Assembly (NCBI GenBank): GCA_016718505.1
Contig: JADKDE010000002.1
Span: forward strand, 372,001 to 436,000
Length of the DNA stretch: 64,000 nucleotides
Direction of reading: 5' to 3'
Source of the DNA: Saprospiraceae bacterium
GTDB lineage: Bacteria; Bacteroidota; Bacteroidia; Chitinophagales; Saprospiraceae
Positions 47,735 to 56,749 of the stretch are shown piece by piece. The position numbers were made by a program, and so were the translations under genes. Each line of letters starts with the position of its first letter. Position 1 is the stretch's first letter. The notes beneath the pieces were generated by a model, which had not been told where the DNA came from, searched no databases, and saw only the letters and a program-made list of their open reading frames with translations.

Positions 47735-47958
47735 GCGGATGGAATTAATTTTCAATTTTTATTTTCCAATCCTGAAGGGATTGAATGTTTGTTGTATAGC
47801 ATTTTATTTTGGGTACGACCCCGTGGGGGTCGAATTGTAAATCATTTATTTTTAGAAATATTTGACCTCTTTGAGGTCAGATTGCGATATCTTAAAGACA
47901 AAATCCTATTGTAGATATTCAGTTTCTTGCATTTACAAAATTTGCTTAATTTTGTAAA
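47735..47958 (+). repeat. F3 repeat block upstream of the PQQ-like lipoprotein
   Basis: Second copy of 45104-45326, with palindromes CAATCCTGAAGGGATTG, GACCCCGTGGGGGTC and GACCTCTTTGAGGTC, again ending directly before a lipoprotein ATG. Confidence 0.8.
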
Positions 47959-49263
47959 ATGAAAACAATTCTCTTCTTTATTATCACTTGCTTTTTTGTT
48001 CTTTCCTGCCACAAGGACATGATTCCCCCTAGACCCATCCCACCGCCAAAAGTTGATACTTTAATCAAGCCTTTTCTTTGGCGAATACAAATTGGCAATC
48101 AGCTCAATTACAAATTCTCTAATTTCGTACATTTTGACAAAGCTAACAATTTAATCTATACTGCAAAACTTGATCTCGGTGGTGGTCGGGATACAGTTTA
48201 TGGCATAGATTTGAATACAAGAAAAGTAAAGTGGGCTTGGGCAGAACGATTCACTAATACTATTGCATTAGATTTAGGTTATAAGTTTTTATCTTCACAT
48301 ATTACGGCTCAGGGTTTGCTGATGACGCAGAACGACATTCTTTTTCATATCGACAAAAATGGCTATACTTTGTGGAAAGACAGGGCACCTGATAACGAAT
48401 GTGGACATCATTTAGTCACTTATGATGGAGAGTCAGTTTATCAAACCTTTGCTTACTGTACCTTGCCTCAAGATAGACAAAAGGAAAAGATCGTAAAAAT
48501 AAGAACTTCTGACCATTACAGAGATTCTCTTACGATGGAGGATGATAATTTGGAAACTGACAAGATGGTCTTAGGTACCCCAGCTCCTGTGAAACTAGCC
48601 AATGGTGACAATATTGTCATTTATTATAGATGGCAGTATATAACCAACCCACCTGATTCTATCTATTTGCCTTTCGTAGATTTGGTATGTTATAATGAGA
48701 CCAAACGGAGAGAACATTGGCGTATCAATAACTTAGTTCGGGGCCGAGAAGAAGGGGAGTCTATACATGTTGTTGGATTGTATGATGGTAATTATTTTTA
48801 TTTTCCTACAAAAAAGAATATTCACAAAATCAATATCAATACTGGCCAAGAAGAATGGAGGAGAAATATTCAATTAGGATCAACTCTTTCTGAGTTAAGT
48901 GGTGGGGAGATTATGTTTCATAACGATAAATTAATCGTAAGGACAACTGGTGGAATAATGCATCAGATAAATAAGACCACTGGCATAATTGAACGTTCAA
49001 GTAATACTGTTCAAGCAGGGTCAGGTTCAAACATGATAATTCATAAAAATAAACTGTATTACGCGTCATGGGGAACGCATGAATTGGTTGTATTCAATCT
49101 TGATACATTTGTGATGGAACACGCATATCTATCACCGCAGCGTACTATATTTGATAGATATTCAACAGCCAATTTTGGCTCATCGACCTTGGCTATAGAT
49201 CGAGACAAAGGGCTTTTGTATCTAGGAGATGGATATTATCTATATTGTATGCAGCTTGATTAA
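47959..49263 (+). CDS. PQQ-like beta-propeller lipoprotein, copy 1
   Basis: 434 aa. Lipobox VLSC (ILFFIITCFFVLSCHKD), a proline-rich spacer (PPRPIPPPK), then repeated blades with the PQQ-like pattern (VYGIDLNTRKVKWAW, IHKININTGQEEWRR, YGLD-type positions). Such proteins are usually scaffold or signalling propellers on the outer membrane; no enzyme motif is seen. A second member lies at 52489-53832. Confidence 0.75.
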   Translation: MKTILFFIITCFFVLSCHKDMIPPRPIPPPKVDTLIKPFLWRIQIGNQLNYKFSNFVHFDKANNLIYTAKLDLGGGRDTVYGIDLNTRKVKWAWAERFTNTIALDLGYKFLSSHITAQGLLMTQNDILFHIDKNGYTLWKDRAPDNECGHHLVTYDGESVYQTFAYCTLPQDRQKEKIVKIRTSDHYRDSLTMEDDNLETDKMVLGTPAPVKLANGDNIVIYYRWQYITNPPDSIYLPFVDLVCYNETKRREHWRINNLVRGREEGESIHVVGLYDGNYFYFPTKKNIHKININTGQEEWRRNIQLGSTLSELSGGEIMFHNDKLIVRTTGGIMHQINKTTGIIERSSNTVQAGSGSNMIIHKNKLYYASWGTHELVVFNLDTFVMEHAYLSPQRTIFDRYSTANFGSSTLAIDRDKGLLYLGDGYYLYCMQLD

Positions 49264-49344
49264 GAAAACCCTACTTATGATGACCTTACCCGAACCTTTT
49301 ATATGAAGAAATAATTTAGATAAAGAAGTTAATAATATTTATAT

Positions 49345-49374
49345 AAGCCAGTACCCTCGGGTACTGGCTTTTTT
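49345..49374 (+). terminator. Rho-independent terminator after PQQ-like lipoprotein 1
   Basis: Perfect stem AAGCCAGTACCC/GGGTACTGGCTT with a two-base TC loop extended by T6. Confidence 0.9.
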
Positions 49375-49377
49375 CCC

Positions 49378-49506
49378 TAGCGCGTCAGCGGGTGGAGTGG
49401 TCTCGGAGCATCCTCGATGCGACGAGAGTCTCGACGCTGAGACGAGACGGGACCCACGCAACACGCGACCCGAGTGCGTCCAAAGGACGAAGCGAGGGAG
49501 ACGCCC
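49378..49506 (+). repeat. F1 repeat, copy H (plus orientation)
   Basis: Follows the terminator directly. TAGCGCGTCAGCGGG, GGTCTCG, a GCATCCTCGATGCG-type loop, GAGAGTCTCGACGC, GAGACGGGACCCACG, GCGACCCGAG and GCGAGGGAGACGCCC. It lies between convergent genes. Confidence 0.9.
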
Positions 49507-49536
49507 AAGTTATAATCATTTTAGACTACAAATTTG

Positions 49537-50978
49537 TTATACTAGCGGCGATATCAATCTAAAAAATCGTTCGGAAAATTTGATAAAAATCGATCGTTGT
49601 TCCCATTTTTGTAGATTTAATTTTTCAGAATTGGAGATATCAATTAAAAAGTTGTTTTTGAGTTCGCGAGCCAGTTCTTTATCATAAAATATGGCATTTA
49701 CCTCGAAATTCAAATCAAAACTTCGGTGGTCCAAATTTGCTGTCCCGATAAATGAAACGTGATCGTCACATACCATGGTTTTCGCATGTACAAAGCCTTT
49801 GGTATAGCGATATACTTTTACTCCCGCTTTCAATAAATCGTGGTAAAATGAGGATGAGACCCTATTGACAATCGTAGAATCTGAAATACCGGGTACCAAT
49901 AGTTTTACCTTAACACCACTTGCCTGAGCGATGAGTATGGCATCGAATAATGCATCATCCGGTACAAAATAGGGAGTGGTGATGAGAACTTCTTTTCTGG
50001 ACAATATAATGGCCTGAACGAGTGCGTATAATATGTTCGGATGGTCGGAGTCTGGACCACTTGCAACTACTTGTATTATCTTGTCAGAAGTTTGTGTCGA
50101 GATGAATTGACTGGGAAAATAATTTTTTGAAAAGCTCAAGTTTTCTTGGGAACAAAAATTCCAATCGGTCATAAATATGAACTGTAAATTACTTACGCAA
50201 CGCCCTTTCATCATGACATGCGTGTCACGCCAGTAAAGTTGCGGGGTCGGAGTATTTATGTATCTGTCAGAAATATTTATGCCACCAACGAAGCCAACAT
50301 TTCCATCTATGACGATAATTTTTCGGTGATTTCTATAGTTAACTCTATTGGCGAGAAGGATGTGATGAATCTTAAAAAATGGAAAGACTTTTACGCCATT
50401 CTCTTTAAGCCTGTTCGAGTATCCTCGTCTTATTTTATTGCTCCCAAAATCATCATACATCAGTCGCACCTCCACTCCTTCTCGAGCTTTTTCTATCAGG
50501 ATATCGGCCAATTGATTGGCGATGGTATCGTCTTCGATGATATAATATTCGATATGGATATGATGTTTCGCTTTTTTTAGTTCTTCGATCACCGCAGGAA
50601 ATTTTTTTTCACCGTTGATGAGCAATTTATTGTCGTTATGAATCGAAGTAAGGCACTGACTATTGAGATAGTTGGCGAGAGGTCTATAATAGTCAAGTGC
50701 AACGCTGAATTCTTCTAGGATTGGGAATCCAAATTCTTTGGTGGCTTTGGAAAATTCTAAGGCTGAGTCGGCGTTGAAATTTATTTTTTTTTGATAAAGT
50801 TTGTTTTTTCTATAGTTGAATCCGAAGGAAAAATAAATAATGGCCCCATAATTGGCAATACGATCGAAAGGCCGAGATAAGCCATGGCTTTGCTGGGTGT
50901 ATCGACATTCTTTATGATATGAAGGCAAACCCCGATCACAAAAAGGATGTAAATGGCAATAGGTATCGTATATTCCAT
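49537..50978 (-). CDS. cls: Cardiolipin synthase, apparent frameshift near the N-terminus
   Basis: Phospholipase-D-superfamily enzyme joining two phosphatidylglycerols to cardiolipin at the inner membrane. Two HKD motifs: NHRKIIVIDG in the first half and VHAKTMVCDD in the second. ATG 50978 gives the two-helix N-terminal anchor (TIPIAIYILFVIGVCLHII...LGLSIVLPIMG), then the frame breaks. Adding one G to the GGGG (CCCC on the plus strand, 50844-50847) joins GAIIYFSFGFNYRKNK and the rest. The repaired length is 480 aa, normal for Cls. The break looks like a homopolymer undercount. Confidence 0.88.
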
Positions 50979-51037
50979 ATTACAAATGTAAGGAATTATT
51001 GTCAAGAGGAGTTTTTAGTGGTTGGGTTAGAATGTAA

Positions 51038-52345
51038 TGTCGGCTCCCCCTATTTTCGTGCCAATGTGAAGTTGTTGTGAATTTATAAATTTAAGCCCCT
51101 ATTTTCGTTTTTACCACATAATTTTTCTTTACGCACTCCAATTGGCTGTGTGAATGAATTGGGTGCTAAAAATCCGTGGAAAAAACATAGGATTCATGTT
51201 AAGCAATTTTGGGGTTTGAGATAAATGATTTTGGACTAACATACCCTAATGCACTGTGGGGTCTTTCATGATTATAATCGTCTTGCCAACTATAGTTAGC
51301 CCTTGCTTGTGCCAAACTCCAAAACATATAAGCATCTAAAACTTCTTGCCTCATTGTGCCGTTATTACGCTCTTATATGCGTTTTGTGTAGGTTCTCCTG
51401 GTTGGATATGAAGCAGTGTTACTTTGTGTTTTTCTGACCATAGCGCTAACGCTGTACTTATAAAGGCCATTGTCCATCCTAATATTGGCAGGATACCCTC
51501 TTTCAAATGCAATAGTATCTAAGGCTTTTAATAACACGTTTTGCTGGCATACTAGTATCTAAATCTATGGGAGTGATTCACGATTATAATCATCTATAAT
51601 ATTGAGTATCCTGAAAGAACTCCCGTTTGTCAATTTATCGCTCACAAAATCCATACTCCAGACTTGGTTTTGGGCAGTACATTTTACTAATTCTCTTTTA
51701 AGTCTTGTCGGAAGTCTCTTCTTTCGCCTCTTCTTATATTTAATTTCATTGCTGTATATACTCGATACATTCGTTTATGATTATAACGATATCCTTGGTT
51801 TCTTATTTGATAATAACACTGCCAAAAGCCTATATTGACGTGCTTTTGGGTGAGTCGACCTAGATGATCTATCAGATCTTTATCATCCTTGTCTTTCTTT
51901 TGTATTGTGTGGTACTACGAGCTATACCTACGAATTGACACGCCTTTCGGATACTGAGTCCTTCTTCATTTAGACTCCCCACTATCTCTCGTTTCTCCTC
52001 AGGCGTTAGAACTTTTTTTCAAGAACTGCTTTTATCGCTCTGTTCTCAATGCTCATCTCTGCATACATTTTTTTGAGCTCGGCATTTTCAGCTTCTAATT
52101 GTTTCATTCGCTTGATATCTGATACTTCCATACCACTGTACTTGCTTTTCCAGTTATTAATGGTTGTATCTTACCCCTAGCTCTCTTGCTATCTCGTTAG
52201 TCTTCATTCCTGCTTCCTGCCGTTTAATGGCAGATACAATTTGTGATTCTGTGAATTTCTTTTTCATCTCTTAATTTGTCTTTAAAGTTATTAAATTTTG
52301 TTATTTTAACAACCTCTTTCTGGCCGAATTTTGGGGAAGCCGACA
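51038..52345 (-). mobile_element. IS3-family insertion sequence, degraded, TSD GTAA
   Basis: Ends TGTCGGCTCCCCC (51038) and GGGGAAGCCGACA (52345) form imperfect inverted repeats with TG...CA termini, as in IS3. GTAA lies on both sides (51034-51037 and 52346-52349) as a target duplication. The inside encodes decayed orfA and orfB on the minus strand. Confidence 0.85.
51200..52266 (-). pseudogene. IS3-family transposase orfA/orfB remnants
   Basis: orfA begins at about 52266 with KKFTESQIVSAIKRQEAGMK and NEIARELGV, breaks, and resumes with EVSDIKRMKQLEAENAELKK. orfB pieces on the minus strand include KCTAQNQVWSMDFVSDKL, NIIDDYNRES, RMDNG, WSEKHKVTLLHIQPGEPTQNAY and DDYNHERPHSALGY, with several stops, shifts and a small deletion after MDNG. 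All frames are broken, so the element is dead unless the sequence is faulty. Confidence 0.8.
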
Positions 52346-52351
52346 GTAAGA

Positions 52352-52393
52352 GACTTGATTTTTGGGTTACTTTTGTAACAAGACAAAAGTGAC
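52352..52393 (+). repeat. Stem-loop element F4, second copy, next to the IS3 edge
   Basis: GACTTGATTTTTGG then GTTACTTTTGT/ACAAAAGTGAC, as at 44881-44922. Lies seven bases after the IS end, so the IS inserted at or beside this element. Confidence 0.65.
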
Positions 52394-52488
52394 TGGAGTG
52401 CGAAAGAGGCATTAAGCAATAAGAAATTTTAAAATTATGTGTTTTATGGTGATAGGGGAATTCGAATTATTTAATTAACTTTGAATTT

Positions 52489-53832
52489 ATGAAACTTATC
52501 AAAATAATTACTTTTACCTCTGCTTTGATTTTTGTTGCGTGTAAAAAAGCTCCAAGTCGAACCGGTGAAACCACTCGAGCCATAGATACCAATAAATACC
52601 AATGCGACCACATACTTTATGACAGTAGCCATAGTGAAAATTCTAAGCCTGTTAAAGGTCTTGTCTGGAGTAAGTTTTTAACAAAAACTGATTCAAATAA
52701 TTTATTTTATCCACCAAAAATTATAGGTAATTATGTACTTTTTGTATCTCGTACCGACCCTGTTTATGAAAAAGAAATTTTTTATTTAAGAGATAAATCT
52801 ACTGGTGATTTGTTATGGAAGTACATTCCAGAATGTAAAAATGAGCTTACAAACAATGGAGATTTTTGGTTACGAACAGTAGGAGACTTTGGAATTGTTA
52901 AAATGGGCAATCACATCGAAGTGCTTGATTTTAAAAATAAAGCCTCTAAATTCTGTATTAAACCAGATTATGGGTACAAGCTTGCTTCAGGTATAGAGAT
53001 CATTGGAGATTATATTTACACAAGCCAGGTTAAAATAAAGTCCAGAGAGTTTGATTCTGTTACTTTTATTCGATTTAATTATTACAATGGAAATCGAGAA
53101 TATTTATTTTCACACCGTAAAACAAACATCACTTATAACTTTTTACTAACCAGTACAGGTACCTATGCTTTAAATGCTAACGGTGATTCCATTGTTCATT
53201 TTAGAGTAACGGACATGAAATTGGATAAATCCGATGACAGATTAAAAATTATGGGTTTGAATCTTAGAACCAAAAAGCCTGAATGGGAAAGCCAAAACTT
53301 AGACAGTATTAGATATTTTGACGACGAATATTGCAACTCCTTGGTCAATGGTTTAATTATAATAACTTCAACTAGGAAGGTTTATGGTTTAGATCCCATT
53401 ACGGGGGAGGTGAAATGGCAATTTGAGATGGAATCTAATAATAATCGAATAGACGCCTGTTGTGGAGGTACTTGCTATTTCGATAAATACTTTTTATTTC
53501 GAACTATGGAAAATGAACTGTATTGCCTTGATGTCACAAATGGAAAACTAAAGTACAAATTGAATGATTTAGGATTTCTTTCAGGTTCCTTCAAGCAATA
53601 CGATGGTGTAGCATATTTTGCCAATGACGACATGATAGCTATTGATATCCCCACTGGAAAATTATTAGGAACCTGTCCCATTCCTTCGATGTGGCTTTGT
53701 CCTAATGATATATTTTCTATGGCTAATGGAATTCGATCTGTAGTTATGGATCCAAAAACTGGCTACATTTACTCAGCAGACCGTACTCGAGCCTTTTGTA
53801 TGAAAAATCCATTGAAGAGGGCAAAGAAATAA
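52489..53832 (+). CDS. PQQ-like beta-propeller lipoprotein, copy 2
   Basis: 447 aa. Lipobox FVAC (TFTSALIFVACKKAP), then propeller repeats such as FYLRDKSTGDLLWKY, VYGLDPITGEVKWQF and YCLDVTNGKLKYKL. Same family and architecture as 47959-49263 but diverged. Also followed by a degenerate AGCCA...TGGCT hairpin and an F1 repeat, matching the arrangement behind copy 1. This suggests the gene, terminator and repeat duplicated together. Confidence 0.75.
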   Translation: MKLIKIITFTSALIFVACKKAPSRTGETTRAIDTNKYQCDHILYDSSHSENSKPVKGLVWSKFLTKTDSNNLFYPPKIIGNYVLFVSRTDPVYEKEIFYLRDKSTGDLLWKYIPECKNELTNNGDFWLRTVGDFGIVKMGNHIEVLDFKNKASKFCIKPDYGYKLASGIEIIGDYIYTSQVKIKSREFDSVTFIRFNYYNGNREYLFSHRKTNITYNFLLTSTGTYALNANGDSIVHFRVTDMKLDKSDDRLKIMGLNLRTKKPEWESQNLDSIRYFDDEYCNSLVNGLIIITSTRKVYGLDPITGEVKWQFEMESNNNRIDACCGGTCYFDKYFLFRTMENELYCLDVTNGKLKYKLNDLGFLSGSFKQYDGVAYFANDDMIAIDIPTGKLLGTCPIPSMWLCPNDIFSMANGIRSVVMDPKTGYIYSADRTRAFCMKNPLKRAKK

Positions 53833-53873
53833 TATTTATATCAGCCAATATCCAAGGATGCTGGCTTTGTACA

Positions 53874-53998
53874 TAGCCCGTCAGCGGGTAAAGTGGTCTC
53901 GGAGTATCCCCGATGCGAAGAGAGTCTCGACGCTTAGGAGAGACGGAACCCACGCCGCGACCCGAGCCAGTCCAAAGGACGGAGCGAGGGGGACGCCC
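53874..53998 (+). repeat. F1 repeat, copy I (plus orientation)
   Basis: Behind the second PQQ-like gene, in its sense. Very close to copy H: TAGCCCGTCAGCGGG, GGTCTCGGAG, GAGAGTCTCGACGC, GAGACGGAACCCACG, GCGACCCGAG, GGACGGAGCGAGGGGGACGCC. The remaining 210 bp up to metG are AT-rich with only a promoter-like box. Confidence 0.9.
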
Positions 53999-54173
53999 AA
54001 AATAAAAATTTAAGAGAAGGCTGAAAGATGGATTTCTGTAATATTTAGTATTGTTGCCCCATGCCCAGCCGAAATTAGCCATAGAATGGATTAAAAAGGA
54101 GGGTTAAATTCAATAAATTTTGAAAATATGGGGCAATAATTCATATTGTATTTTTTTAAATATAAAAAATGTC

Positions 54174-54181
54174 TATATTTG
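54174..54181 (+). promoter_or_regulatory. Promoter -7 element TATATTTG
   Basis: Exact TAnnTTTG match 30 bp before the metG ATG. A TTG 25 bp upstream is a little too far for a standard -33 box. Confidence 0.4.
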
Positions 54182-54211
54182 CATTCATATCAAAACACCC
54201 GTTAATCGTTC

Positions 54212-56353
54212 ATGCTGAAACTTCCTAAGCGCTTTTTGGTTACCGCAGCATTGCCTTATGCGAATGGACCGCTGCATATCGGACACTTGGCGGGAGCATA
54301 TCTGCCAGCGGATATTTATGTGCGGTTTTTAAGGCTCAATGGAAAGGAGGTACTCTTCGTCTGTGGGTCGGATGAACACGGAGCTGCCATCACGATGAAA
54401 GCCGCCAAAGAAGGCAAATCGCCGCAAGAAATTATCGACAAATATCACGCGTTATTCGAGGATACTTTCCGCAAATTGGGGATTTCATTCGACATATATC
54501 ATAGGACGAGCTCAGCTATACACCACGAGACTTCGCAGGAGTTTTTCAAGACTTTGTGGCAAAAAGGGGAGTTCATACAGAAGCAATCAGAGCAGTATTA
54601 CGATGAAAAATTCGGCCAATTCCTAGCAGATAGATACATCATAGGAACTTGCCCCAAATGTCAAAATGAAGAGGCTTATGGCGATCAATGTGAACGCTGT
54701 GGGTCGAGTTTGAGTCCATTGGATTTGATCAATCCTAGATCTACCCTTTCGGGCGAAAAGCCCATACTTAAATCCACGACACACTGGTATCTTCCTTTAG
54801 AAAAGCACGAAGCGTGGCTGAGGGAATGGATAAACCAAGGTACCATAAATGGGGTAGAGCAGCATGAGCCAGAGTTTTGGAAGGATCACGTAACGGGTCA
54901 ATGTAATTCGTGGCTTGACAGTGGATTGCAGCCCAGAGCCATGACGAGAGACCTCGATTGGGGGGTTGATGTACCCAAAGAAATACCAGGACACGAAGGG
55001 AAGAAACTATATGTTTGGTTGGATGCGCCGATAGGCTATATCTCCGCGACCAAGCAGTGGGCCAAGGATAACGGTAAGGATTGGAAAAAGTATTGGCAAG
55101 ATCAAGATACTGGGTTGTTGCATTTTATAGGCAAGGACAATATCGTATTTCACTGCTTGATTTTTCCATCGATTTTGAAGGCGCATGGAGGATATATATT
55201 GCCTAAGAATGTACCAGCCAACCAATTCATGAATTTGGAAGGGAGGAAGATATCGACCTCTAAAGGTTGGGCAGTCTGGGCGCACGAATACTTGGAGGAT
55301 TTTCCAGAAATGCAAGATGCTCTTCGGTATGTGATGATAAAAAACATGCCAGAACAAAAGGACAGCGAGTTCACGTGGAAAGGATTTCAAGAACTTGTGA
55401 ACAATGAATTGGTGAACAATCTGGCGAATTTCGTACAACGCGTTATGGTGTTGATCAATAAATATTATAAGGGAAAAATACCAAAATTCGACGAAGATAC
55501 TGAAATCGAAGCTGCGGATCAAAGCGGACTTCCGACCTTTGTTGATGCCGAATTGATGGAGCTTTTCGACAAAGTGTATGAGATGAATACTTGTATTTGG
55601 GAGTACAATTTTCGAGGGGGACTCAAATGGCTTATGGACATTTCGTCTTGGGGCAATCAGATCCTCCAAGCCAACGAGCCTTGGAAGATAGAAAAGGAAG
55701 ATCCAGCCAAGGTAAAGGCTTGTATGGCACTGTGTGGTCAAATAGTGGCAGCTTTATCCGTGGCGATGAGACCATTTCTACCCTTTACAAGCGACAAGTT
55801 GAGAACTATGCTCAATATGCCTGCATTCAAGGACCATAGAGAGCTCGTAGACATGCAAAATAAACTTGCCGATGGAAGGCTTATCTTGAAGTCAGGTCAC
55901 CAAATAGGGGAGCCAGTACACTTGTTTTCGCGCATTCCAGACGAAATGATTGATATACAAATACGCAAATTGGCAACCGCCTCTGCCCAATCTCAAGCAA
56001 CATCCAAAAATCATAAACCCGTGAAAGAAACCATACAATTTGAGGATTTTAGCAAAATGGATATCCGCACTGGAACCATCCTCGAAGCTGCAAAAGTACC
56101 AAATGCGGACAAATTACTCCAACTCAAAGTTGATATTGGATTCGAAGAGCGAACCATCGTGTCGGGCATCTCTCAGCATTTCAACCCTGAAGAATTGATT
56201 GGTCGCCAAGTGATGGTCCTGGTCAATTTGGCCCCTAGAAAAATCAAAGGTATAGAGTCCAATGGCATGATCTTGATGGCTGAGAATCACGAAGGAGCCC
56301 TAGGGATGATGTCACCACCTGAAGGTTGGGCTAATGGAAGTTGCATCAGCTAA
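54212..56353 (+). CDS. metG: Methionyl-tRNA synthetase
   Basis: Charges tRNA-Met. 713 aa, with the C-terminal tRNA-binding extension. Class I HIGH motif in PLHIGHLAGAYL at about 20-31, a zinc knuckle CPKC...CERC at about 147-163, and the KMSKS-equivalent KISTSKGWAVW at about 347-357. The C-terminal EMAP/Trbp-like OB domain (about 605-713) has DIRTGTILEAAKVPNADKLL and GRQVMVLVNLAPRKIKGIES. Single gene, followed by an F1 repeat and a hairpin. Confidence 0.97.
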   Translation: MLKLPKRFLVTAALPYANGPLHIGHLAGAYLPADIYVRFLRLNGKEVLFVCGSDEHGAAITMKAAKEGKSPQEIIDKYHALFEDTFRKLGISFDIYHRTSSAIHHETSQEFFKTLWQKGEFIQKQSEQYYDEKFGQFLADRYIIGTCPKCQNEEAYGDQCERCGSSLSPLDLINPRSTLSGEKPILKSTTHWYLPLEKHEAWLREWINQGTINGVEQHEPEFWKDHVTGQCNSWLDSGLQPRAMTRDLDWGVDVPKEIPGHEGKKLYVWLDAPIGYISATKQWAKDNGKDWKKYWQDQDTGLLHFIGKDNIVFHCLIFPSILKAHGGYILPKNVPANQFMNLEGRKISTSKGWAVWAHEYLEDFPEMQDALRYVMIKNMPEQKDSEFTWKGFQELVNNELVNNLANFVQRVMVLINKYYKGKIPKFDEDTEIEAADQSGLPTFVDAELMELFDKVYEMNTCIWEYNFRGGLKWLMDISSWGNQILQANEPWKIEKEDPAKVKACMALCGQIVAALSVAMRPFLPFTSDKLRTMLNMPAFKDHRELVDMQNKLADGRLILKSGHQIGEPVHLFSRIPDEMIDIQIRKLATASAQSQATSKNHKPVKETIQFEDFSKMDIRTGTILEAAKVPNADKLLQLKVDIGFEERTIVSGISQHFNPEELIGRQVMVLVNLAPRKIKGIESNGMILMAENHEGALGMMSPPEGWANGSCIS

Positions 56354-56387
56354 TTGCAATTATTTTATTGCAAGAAAAAAGAAAGCC

Positions 56388-56514
56388 AAGCCGCGTGAGG
56401 GATGGGAATGGTCTCGTAACTACGAGAGTCTCGAGAGTAAGGAGAGACGGAGCGCAGCGAACCCATGGACAGCCCGACTCGAATCTCGTCTCTAGACGAG
56501 GGAGAGACAAGCCC
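56388..56514 (+). repeat. F1 repeat, copy J (plus orientation)
   Basis: 35 bp after the metG stop, in metG sense. GAATGGTCTCG, a GTAACTAC loop, GAGAGTCTCGAG, GAGACGGAGCGCAGCGAACC, CATGGACAGCCCGACTC; the 3' end GAGAGACAAGCCC is diverged. Confidence 0.85.
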
Positions 56515-56560
56515 TAATCATACTGAATATCTTTGGTTAAATCGAATGTGCTAAAATAAA

Positions 56561-56586
56561 AAGAGCCTCCTCGATAGAAGGCTCTT
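56561..56586. terminator. Hairpin terminator between metG and the M20 gene
   Basis: Stem AAGAGCCT/AGGCTCTT with a 10-base loop, A-rich before and after, lying between convergent genes. The rest of the 396 bp gap, apart from F1-J, shows nothing identifiable. Confidence 0.7.
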
Positions 56587-56749
56587 AAAACAGAAAGCTC
56601 GAGGCGTTTTGCATTGAAGTGTACGTGTATGAGAAATTATTTGTCAAAAAACAGCGTATTCGCGTGCTTATAAAGAAGCACCCAAACCTCAAAATGTTAT
56701 CAGGAAATGTAATGTTTTTAGAAATAATGCCCGCCAGTTGAAAATCTTC

